Positions 57,789 to 64,000 of a stretch of 64,000 nucleotides of DNA are shown piece after piece; position 1 is the stretch's first letter; each line of letters starts with the position of its first letter. The notes below the pieces were generated by a model. It searched no databases, was not told the origin of the DNA, and saw only the letters and a list, made by a program, of their open reading frames with translations. The translations under genes and the position numbers were made by a program. The stretch spans positions 62,001 through 126,000 of the forward strand of contig NZ_BJWH01000004.1 in the NCBI RefSeq assembly GCF_007990265.1, written 5' to 3'. This DNA is from Cellulomonas terrae (GTDB taxonomy: Bacteria > Actinomycetota > Actinomycetes > Actinomycetales > Cellulomonadaceae).

Positions 57789-60137
57789 TCAGCCCACGGT
57801 GACCGTGCGGCAGCCGAGGGTGGCGTTGGCACCTGCCGGGGTGTTGATGGCGTAGAGGCAGACGCTGTGGCTGCCGGGCGGGGCACTCATCGTGGTGGTG
57901 AAGCCGTGCCTGTCTCCCATGCCGAAGACCGCGGCGATGTCGGGGCGGGTCTGGTCAGCGACGAACGCCTGGCCGGTGCCGTCGACGTACATGTGCACGG
58001 CGATCGGGTCCGTGGTGTCCAGGTCGAGTGCCCAGCCCTTCACCGTCACGGAGTTCGCCGTGGTCGTGACCGAGTCGAGGAACCCTGTGGGCGTCCGGTT
58101 GGCGGCCGGCACGACGACCGTCCGGCAGCCCAGGGCGACGTTGGTGCCCGCGGGGGTGTTGATCGCGTAGAGGCAGACGTTCTTGCTGCCGGGCGTGGCG
58201 TTCATGGTCGCGCTGAAGCCGTGCCTGTCACCCTTGCCGAAGATGGCGCCGATGTCGGGGCGGGTCTGGTCGGCGACGAACGCCTGGCTGTTGCCGTCGA
58301 CGTACATGTGGATGGCGATCGGGTCGGTGGTGTCGGGGTCGAGCGCCCAGCCCTTCACCGTGACCGACCCGGGGGCGCCCGAGGTCGAGTCGATGAAGCC
58401 GGTGGGTGCGCTGTTGGTCACCGTCATCGTCCGGCAGCCCAGGGCGACGTTGTTGCCCGCGGGGGTGTTGATCGCGTAGAGGCAGACGTTGTGGCTGCCG
58501 GGGCTCGCGTTCATGGTCGCGGTGAAGCCGTGGTTGTCGCCCTTGCCGTAGATGGCGCCGATGTCCGGGCGGGGCTCGTTGGCGACGAACGCCTGGCTGT
58601 TGCCGTCGACGTACATGTGGATGGCGATCGGGTCGGTGGTGTCCGGGTCGAGCGCCCAGCCCTTGACCGTCACGGTCGACGGGGTCGTCGAGAACGTGTC
58701 GCGGAAGCCGGTGGGGCTCTGGTTGACGACAGAGACGGACCGGCAGGTCAGGGGCAGGTCCTTGCCCGGAGCCGGCTTGTGCGCGACGAGGCAGACCGTG
58801 TGCGTGCCGATCGACGCCGGCACGTGGGCGGAGAAGCCGTGCCGGGGCCCGGCGCCGTACGCCGCGTCGACGTCCGGGCGCGGCTGGTCGGCGGTGATGC
58901 TCGTCGCGACGCCGTCGACGAGCACGCTGACCGGGACGCTCGTGCCGGTCGAGTCGGGGTCGTACACCCAGCCGCTCACCGACACCCCCGTCGCGTCGGG
59001 TGTCACGGTGTCGACGAAACCTCGGAGCGGGTTGGGCACGGTCACGGTCCGGCAGCCGAGGAGGGTGTTGCCGGAGATCGTGTCGTTGTTGATCGCCCAG
59101 ACGCACACGTCCTGCGTCCCGGGGGAGACCTGCATCGACGCGACGTACCCGTGCTTGTCGCCGCGGTTGAACGGCGCCACCAGGTCCGGGCGGGAGACGT
59201 CGGCGACGAAGGCCTGGGCCGTGCTGCCCGCGTACACGTGGACGGCGATGGGCGCGTTCGTCTCCGGGTCGATGGCCCAGCCGGTCACGGTCACGGTGAG
59301 CCCGGACACCGTCACGGAGTCGAGGAAGCCGAAGGGCGGGCTCCCGGCCGGGTTGCCGAACCAGTCCGAGAAGTAGTTCCAGAAGTTGCGGTTGCCGTAC
59401 GACGAGCAGGCGTCGCCGGTCCCGTACCCGGCGGCGAGCGCGGCCGCGTTCGGCTGGTACGGCGTGTAGTTGTAGAGGCTCGCGGTCGCCTGGTTGCGGA
59501 TGAGCACGGGGGAGCTCCCGCAGGCCGCGTTCGGGTGGAAGCGGACGTTGTTGGTCAGGCCCGCGCGGTGCGAGTAGTTCTGCGGGTTGAGCGCGTAGTT
59601 CCGGAACTGCGAGGCCGCGGAGTAGACCTGGTTGAAGAAGCCGAAGTAGAGCGCGTCGCAGGCAGCGGTGTCCGGGCAGCCGTACCCCATCGCCTTCTGG
59701 TACGTGGAGGCCGGCTTCCCGCTCGACGCGGTCACCAGCCCCTGCTCCTTCTGCAGCGTGACGAGCAGGACCTGGGGGTTGATGCCGCAGGCGGCCGCGA
59801 CCTTGGCGACGATCGACGCGGCGCTCTCGTTCGCCGCACCCTCGTACGCGGCGCACCGGTTGGTCGCGGCGCGGGAGGTGGTGGACTCCGTGTAGCTCTT
59901 CAGACAGGTGCTGCCGGCGGCGGGTACGCAGCCGGCGCCCTTCTGGTCGATGAACGCCTTGACCTGCGCCGGGGTGAGCGCGGCGGAGTTGTAGAAGACG
60001 GGGTCGCTGATGATGAAGCCCGGGTCGAACCGGGCCAGGTCCGCGGCCCCGGCCGGTGCGGCGGACAGCGTGCCCAGCAGGACGAGCACGGCGGTGCCGA
60101 GCGCCGCGAGCGCGGCCGCGGCCAGGCGGCGGGTCAC
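57789..60137 (-). CDS. Secreted wall-hydrolase-like protein with five C-terminal repeats
   Basis: 782 aa, GTG overlapping the stop of the upstream gene (GTGA). A signal peptide ends at APAGA. A ~240-residue N-terminal domain has many Cys and the motif LLVTLQKEQGLV, resembling lysozyme-like or glucosaminidase folds with a possible catalytic Glu. Five repeats of ~103 residues follow, each with VxGWAxDPxT, VxVYVDG, RPDI, HGF and a paired-Cys end (CLYAIN, LGCRTVTV). There is no LPXTG or membrane anchor. It may bind the wall through its repeats. Enzyme activity is unproven. Confidence 0.75.
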   Translation of the reverse strand: MTRRLAAAALAALGTAVLVLLGTLSAAPAGAADLARFDPGFIISDPVFYNSAALTPAQVKAFIDQKGAGCVPAAGSTCLKSYTESTTSRAATNRCAAYEGAANESAASIVAKVAAACGINPQVLLVTLQKEQGLVTASSGKPASTYQKAMGYGCPDTAACDALYFGFFNQVYSAASQFRNYALNPQNYSHRAGLTNNVRFHPNAACGSSPVLIRNQATASLYNYTPYQPNAAALAAGYGTGDACSSYGNRNFWNYFSDWFGNPAGSPPFGFLDSVTVSGLTVTVTGWAIDPETNAPIAVHVYAGSTAQAFVADVSRPDLVAPFNRGDKHGYVASMQVSPGTQDVCVWAINNDTISGNTLLGCRTVTVPNPLRGFVDTVTPDATGVSVSGWVYDPDSTGTSVPVSVLVDGVATSITADQPRPDVDAAYGAGPRHGFSAHVPASIGTHTVCLVAHKPAPGKDLPLTCRSVSVVNQSPTGFRDTFSTTPSTVTVKGWALDPDTTDPIAIHMYVDGNSQAFVANEPRPDIGAIYGKGDNHGFTATMNASPGSHNVCLYAINTPAGNNVALGCRTMTVTNSAPTGFIDSTSGAPGSVTVKGWALDPDTTDPIAIHMYVDGNSQAFVADQTRPDIGAIFGKGDRHGFSATMNATPGSKNVCLYAINTPAGTNVALGCRTVVVPAANRTPTGFLDSVTTTANSVTVKGWALDLDTTDPIAVHMYVDGTGQAFVADQTRPDIAAVFGMGDRHGFTTTMSAPPGSHSVCLYAINTPAGANATLGCRTVTVG
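57800..58715 (-). repeat. Near-identical ~309-bp tandem repeats in the hydrolase-like gene
   Basis: The last three repeat units are alike at the DNA level: CCGGCAGCCC recurs at 58122 and 58431, exactly 309 bp apart, and a related copy lies about 315 bp before the first. The two earlier units (up to ~59340) are more divergent. Confidence 0.85.
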
Positions 60138-60685
60138 CGGGCCACCTCGATCGCGACCGGCGCGGCAGCGACCGAGCCGGCGGCGGTCGCGAACGTCAGG
60201 GTCGTGCTCCACGTGCCGGACCCGAGGCCGTCGCCGGAGACCGAGACGGTGCCGCAGGAGGTGGTGCTGGCGTCCGGCACGGCGGTCGACGTGCCCGTGA
60301 GGGTGGTGCCGTCCTTCGTCGCCGAGACCGTGCACGTCCCGCCGCCCAGGACGGCGTCCACGTACCCGCCCATGACGATGGCACCGGCGGCGGCGTCGTA
60401 CCCGGAGAACGTGACGGTGAGGGTGGTGCCGGCGAGGGGGTCGGTCGGGGCGGGCGCCTCGGGGGCCGGGGCCGGCTCCGTCGGCTCGGCCGGTGCCGCG
60501 GTGGGGGTGCTCTCCGGTGCCGAGGCGGACTCGGTCGGGGACGCGGGCGAGCTGGGGGAGGTCGTCGGCGAGGCTGCAGGGTCCGGTGCAGGCCGCTGCC
60601 AGGACGCGACCGCGGCGACCGCGGCGGCGACGAGCGCGACCACCGCGACCGAGACGACCACGACTCGCGAACGAGTGTTGAGCAT
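60134..60685 (-). CDS. Membrane-anchored extracellular protein
   Basis: 183 aa from the ATG with GGAGG upstream. One N-terminal membrane helix (VVVVSVAVVALVAAAVAAVA) is followed by a ~55-residue Pro/Ser/Thr/Glu linker and a ~100-residue beta-rich domain with two Cys. No family is recognised. It is translationally coupled to the secreted repeat protein, so they may act together at the wall. Confidence 0.75.
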   Translation of the reverse strand: MLNTRSRVVVVSVAVVALVAAAVAAVASWQRPAPDPAASPTTSPSSPASPTESASAPESTPTAAPAEPTEPAPAPEAPAPTDPLAGTTLTVTFSGYDAAAGAIVMGGYVDAVLGGGTCTVSATKDGTTLTGTSTAVPDASTTSCGTVSVSGDGLGSGTWSTTLTFATAAGSVAAAPVAIEVAR

Positions 60686-60820
60686 GACTGACGACCTCCG
60701 GGCGACGGCTGAGCGCACCACGCTAGCCGCCGTCGAAGCCATTCTGGCTCACCGCAGGAGCGGCGCGCCCGAGGGTGTCCGGATCATCCCGATAGCGTGT
60801 CGCCGGAGGGGGCCGCCCGG

Positions 60821-61690
60821 TCAGCGCTCGGCGTCGAGCAGCCCCAGGAGGTACGCGCCGTAACCGGACTTGACCAGCGCGGAGGCCCGCTCGGCGAGCT
60901 CGTCGTCGCTGAGGAACCCGCGGCGCCAGGCCACCTCTTCCGGGGCGCCGATCTTCAGGCCCTGGCGGTGCTCGATGGTCCGCACGTAGTCGGACGCCTC
61001 GAGCAGCGAGTCGAACGTGCCCGTGTCGAGCCACGCGGTTCCCCGGGGCAGCACCTCGACCTGGAGGCGCCCCTGCGCCAGGTAGGTCTTGTTGACGTCC
61101 GTGATCTCGTACTCGCCCCGGGGGGAGGGCTGCAGGTCCCGGGCGATGGCGACGACGTCGTTGTCGTAGAAGTAGAGCCCGGGGACCGCATAGTTGCTGC
61201 GGGGGTGCGTGGGCTTCTCCTCGAGCGAGAGGGCGCGTCCGTCGGCGTCGAACTCCACGACCCCGTACGACGTGGGGTCGGCGACGCGGTAGGCGAAGAC
61301 GGCCCCGCCGTCGATGCCCTCGAACCGCTGCAGGCGCGAGCCGAGACCGGGGCCGTAGAAGATGTTGTCGCCCAGCACGAGCGCCACCGAGTCGTCCCCG
61401 ACGAAGGACGCGCCGAGCACGAACGCCTGCGCCAGCCCGTTGGGCTCGGCCTGCACGGCGTACGTCAGGGAGATGCCGAACTGCGAGCCGTCGCCGAGCA
61501 GCCGACGGAACTGCTCCGCGTCGTGGGGGGTGGTGATGATGAGCACGTCACGGATCCCCGCGAGGATCAGCGTCGAGAGCGGGTAGTAGATCATCGGCTT
61601 GTCGTACACGGGGACGAGCTGCTTGCTCACGCCGAGGGTGATGGGGTGCAGTCGGGTACCGGAGCCGCCGGCCAGGATGATGCCACGCAT
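60821..61690 (-). CDS. rmlA: Glucose-1-phosphate thymidylyltransferase
   Basis: 289 aa from the ATG giving [16 protein letters not shown], the nucleotide-binding loop. [25 protein letters not shown] and [10 protein letters not shown] are standard. It makes dTDP-glucose, the first step to dTDP-rhamnose. The other rml genes lie 11-26 kb away. Confidence 0.95.
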   Translation of the reverse strand: MRGIILAGGSGTRLHPITLGVSKQLVPVYDKPMIYYPLSTLILAGIRDVLIITTPHDAEQFRRLLGDGSQFGISLTYAVQAEPNGLAQAFVLGASFVGDDSVALVLGDNIFYGPGLGSRLQRFEGIDGGAVFAYRVADPTSYGVVEFDADGRALSLEEKPTHPRSNYAVPGLYFYDNDVVAIARDLQPSPRGEYEITDVNKTYLAQGRLQVEVLPRGTAWLDTGTFDSLLEASDYVRTIEHRQGLKIGAPEEVAWRRGFLSDDELAERASALVKSGYGAYLLGLLDAER

Positions 61691-61746
61691 GGGCAGCAAG
61701 TGTGCCGTACAACGTGGCCGCGCGGCGCATCGGGGCCTGACGGCGG

Positions 61747-62700
61747 TCAGAGCACGGTGACGACGAGCCCGGACTCCCGCACGACGGCGAGGAAGTCGTC
61801 GAGCCGCTCACGGGGCACGAACGCGTGGTTCCAGGCGAGGTCGTGGAAGCGCACGCGGTCGCCGACGACCGCCTCCCGCTCGCTCAGCCGCACGTCGACC
61901 AGCGACGCGTCGTCGAGCACGCGCTCCAGGGCGGCGAGGTCGGCGCGGGGCAGGACCTCCACGAACGACACCGGCCGCGACCGGAGCAGCAGCTCGGACG
62001 CACCCTGGAGCACCCGGTGCTCCGCTCCCTCGACGTCGATCTTCACGACGGTGACCTCGGGCCGGCCGACCTGGTGCCAGTAGGCGTCGAGGGTCAGCGC
62101 GGGCACGGGCACGGGGGTGCTCCCCGCACGGAACGACGCGTCGGTGGAGCAGCTGGTCTCGATCGCCGCGCTCGGCGGCGGGACGAACAGCTCGATCGTG
62201 CCGGACCGGTCCGACGCCGCGGCCTGCACGACCCGCACCCGCGCGGCCGACGGGTTGAGCGCCAGGTTCTCGCGGAGCAGCTCGGCGACCGGGGGGTACG
62301 CCTCGAACGCGTGCACGGCGGTACCGCGCACGCTCGCAGCGATGAGCGCGTAGACGCCTGTGTTGGCACCCACGTCGAGCACGGTGCCGGGCCTGCGTCG
62401 CAGTGCGCCGAGGAACAGGTCCGGCAGCGGTCGCTCGTACCCCAGCCAGCCGGCGAGCCGGAACGCCTCGACGCACTGGTCGCTGCCGTTCCGGCGGAGC
62501 GCCTTGATCCGGGGGGTGCTGCGCCACGCACGCGCCGACGGGGGGAGCCGGACCGCGACGATCTCGCCGTGCGCGACGATGCGGTCCGCGCGATCGGCCA
62601 GGGTGTGCGCCCGGAGTCCTTCGAGGGCGTGGACCGGCACCCGCGTCCGCGTGAGCACAGCGGCTGCCGTGCTGCGGAGCCGGGTCCTCATGGCCGTCAC
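61747..62700 (-). CDS. FkbM family methyltransferase
   Basis: 317 aa, GTG 6 nt after a TATGTT box. SAM motif [15 protein letters not shown], then FEAYPP and [16 protein letters not shown], the FkbM signature. Members methylate hydroxyl groups of sugars or lipids. Given the setting, it likely methylates a glycan sugar. The N-terminal ~70 residues are family-typical. Confidence 0.88.
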   Translation of the reverse strand: MTAMRTRLRSTAAAVLTRTRVPVHALEGLRAHTLADRADRIVAHGEIVAVRLPPSARAWRSTPRIKALRRNGSDQCVEAFRLAGWLGYERPLPDLFLGALRRRPGTVLDVGANTGVYALIAASVRGTAVHAFEAYPPVAELLRENLALNPSAARVRVVQAAASDRSGTIELFVPPPSAAIETSCSTDASFRAGSTPVPVPALTLDAYWHQVGRPEVTVVKIDVEGAEHRVLQGASELLLRSRPVSFVEVLPRADLAALERVLDDASLVDVRLSEREAVVGDRVRFHDLAWNHAFVPRERLDDFLAVVRESGLVVTVL

Positions 62701-62706
62701 ACAGCG

Positions 62707-62712
62707 AACATA
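62707..62712 (-). promoter_or_regulatory. -10 box of leaderless FkbM-type gene promoter
   Basis: TATGTT on the minus strand ends 6 nt before the GTG at 62700. Confidence 0.5.
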
Positions 62713-62726
62713 GGTGCCGCCGTGCG

Positions 62727-63485
62727 CTACCGGAAGGTGCCCGGGCGGTCGGGCGTCCCGAGGGACTGCGTCGTGACCCGCTCGCTCGAGACCAGGAGCG
62801 CCGAGCGCGCGGGGTCGTCCCGGAGCTGCTGGGCCAGCGGGGCGGACACGACGACGGCCGACCCGTCGCCGCGGAGCACGCCGACGACCTCGGTCACGAG
62901 GTCGACCCCGGGTCCGGTGGTGGCAGGCAGGAGCGCACGCTCGCGCGCGGAGGGCTCGTCGCCGGGGAGCCCTGCCAGGAGCTCGGCGTGGGTGACCTGC
63001 CGTGCGCCGTCGTCGAGAGCGGCGGCGGCGGGGTCGACCGGGGGAGCCCAGCCGAGCACGTCGCCGTAGGTCATGACGGCGCCGGCCGCGTCGATCGCGC
63101 CGGGCGGCAGCGTCCCCTCGTACCGCCGGGCGAGCGCGGGCAGCGACACCACGACGAGGTCGCGGACCCCCGGGTGCCGGTCGGGACGGTCGGTCACGGT
63201 GACGTCGGCGCTCCCGTCACCGGTCACGACGCAGGCACCGACACGCCAGGTGGCGAGCGCCCACACGACCGTCCGCCAGTGCCCCGGCAGGTCCAGCCGG
63301 ACGCGCGTGCCGGGGGCGGAGTCGAACTCCTCGACGAGCAGGTTGGCGGTCTTGTTGACCCAGTTCTCCAGGACGGCGCCGGACAGCTCGACGCGCTCAC
63401 CGGCGTCCCCGTACCAGGTGATCCGCGGCCGTCCGGGCTCGCGGGTCAGCAGGTCCAGCAGGTCGGCGATCGTCGTCAGGGGCAC
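62727..63485 (-). CDS. TIGR03089 family protein (AMP-binding-like)
   Basis: 252 aa, GTG 6 nt after TAGGGT. The N-terminus (ADLLDLLTREPGRPRITW and LSGAVLENWVNKTANLL) looks like the first part of acyl-CoA synthetases, but the ATP-binding core motif of that superfamily is missing. It is widespread in actinobacteria. Its function is unknown; it may be a truncated relative that keeps only the fold. Confidence 0.85.
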   Translation of the reverse strand: MPLTTIADLLDLLTREPGRPRITWYGDAGERVELSGAVLENWVNKTANLLVEEFDSAPGTRVRLDLPGHWRTVVWALATWRVGACVVTGDGSADVTVTDRPDRHPGVRDLVVVSLPALARRYEGTLPPGAIDAAGAVMTYGDVLGWAPPVDPAAAALDDGARQVTHAELLAGLPGDEPSARERALLPATTGPGVDLVTEVVGVLRGDGSAVVVSAPLAQQLRDDPARSALLVSSERVTTQSLGTPDRPGTFR

Positions 63486-63491
63486 CGCTCC

Positions 63492-63497
63492 ACCCTA
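63492..63497 (-). promoter_or_regulatory. -10 box of leaderless TIGR03089 gene promoter
   Basis: TAGGGT on the minus strand ends 6 nt before the GTG at 63485. Confidence 0.55.
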
Positions 63498-63707
63498 GAT
63501 CGACACGCCCGGATCACCCGTCCGGGGCAAGTTCACCCGACAAAACCGGACAGTTACCACGTCTCCGCTTGACCAACGCGAACGACACGCGTGTAATTCC
63601 TTAGAACGGATTCATGAGCGAGCACCACCCGCGGCACTCGGAGAGCGTCGCACGCCGAGCCTTGGAACGAGCAGTTGAACCAGCAAGAAAACCGCACGGA
63701 GGCACGC

Positions 63708-64000
63708 ATGTGGAATCTGCTCGACAACGACGAGATCTTCCCGTCGGACGCACGGAGGAGTGCACAGACGCACGCTTCCAACGTCCTGCCGATCTTCGGC
63801 GCCCTCGAGGACGAGGGACCGATGGGCTGGCAGGAGCGCGCCCTGTGCGCGCAGACCGACCCTGAGGCGTTCTTCCCCGAGAAGGGCGGCTCGACGCGTG
63901 AGGCCAAGAAGGTGTGCACGGGCTGCGACGTGCGCTCGGAGTGCCTCGACTACGCCCTGCAGAACGACGAGCGCTTCGGCATCTGGGGCGGCCTGTCCGA
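63708..64000 (+). CDS. whiB2: WhiB2-like iron-sulfur transcription factor, 5' part
   Basis: 97 residues are visible from an ATG with GGAGG upstream; the gene runs past the window end. Cluster cysteines are Cys47, Cys70, Cys73 and Cys79, in ALCAQTDPEAFFPEKGGSTRE and VCTGCDVRSEC, then GIWGGLS. This pattern is the WhiB/WhiB2 (WhmD) branch, tied to septation and differentiation. The ~40-residue N-terminal extension is family-typical. The 222 bases upstream hold no gene. Confidence 0.93.
   Translation, partial: MWNLLDNDEIFPSDARRSAQTHASNVLPIFGALEDEGPMGWQERALCAQTDPEAFFPEKGGSTREAKKVCTGCDVRSECLDYALQNDERFGIWGGLS

Noticed and set aside
57789-60137. Sortase-anchored surface protein
   Set aside because: No LPXTG-like motif and no C-terminal membrane segment.

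Overview
The window is high-GC actinobacterial chromosome. WhiB proteins, a PdtaS-type kinase, LCP glycopolymer ligases, many GTG/TTG starts and leaderless promoters all point that way. A CelR-like operator and the gene set suggest Cellulomonas or a close relative; the genus is inference. I saw no rRNA, tRNA, CRISPR, insertion sequence or phage gene.

Left part (1-21.9 kb), metabolism and regulation: the 3' part of a fused proline dehydrogenase/P5C dehydrogenase gene; a LacI regulator with a sugar ABC transporter operon (binding protein and two permeases, with three strong hairpins and a CelR-like operator); a DUF2505 gene; pdtaS; whiB1; a small membrane protein; an orphan EssC-like FtsK/SpoIIIE ATPase; an ABC exporter next to a DesK/NarL-type two-component pair; and an OmpR-type two-component pair.

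Right part (22-63.5 kb), one large surface-glycan region. manA leads to a tight operon, gmd - colC-like reductase - colD-like dehydratase - glycosyltransferase - flippase. I read this as making a GDP-3,6-dideoxyhexose (colitose or a relative), transferring it and flipping the product. The PLP enzyme has His where aminotransferases have the PLP lysine, as in ColD. The reductase has Asn at the position of the epimerase Cys of GDP-fucose synthase, so the final sugar may not be colitose. purK/purE lie in the middle. Then come two LCP ligases, rmlB, a sugar O-methyltransferase, a Wzt/Wzm exporter, a large repeat-bearing amidase, several GT2 and GT4 glycosyltransferases, rmlC, rmlD, DUF2304/GtrB-type genes, two multi-spanning proteins (DUF2142-like and DUF6541-like), a secreted wall-hydrolase-like repeat protein with an anchored partner, rmlA, and an FkbM methyltransferase. 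The complete dTDP-rhamnose pathway is present but scattered over about 27 kb. The region probably builds one or more rhamnose- and deoxysugar-containing polymers; the LCP proteins would link them to peptidoglycan.

The window ends in a TIGR03089-type gene and the 5' part of a WhiB2-like gene. At least a dozen genes have a TANNNT -10 box 6-8 nt before the start codon, the pattern of leaderless transcripts.
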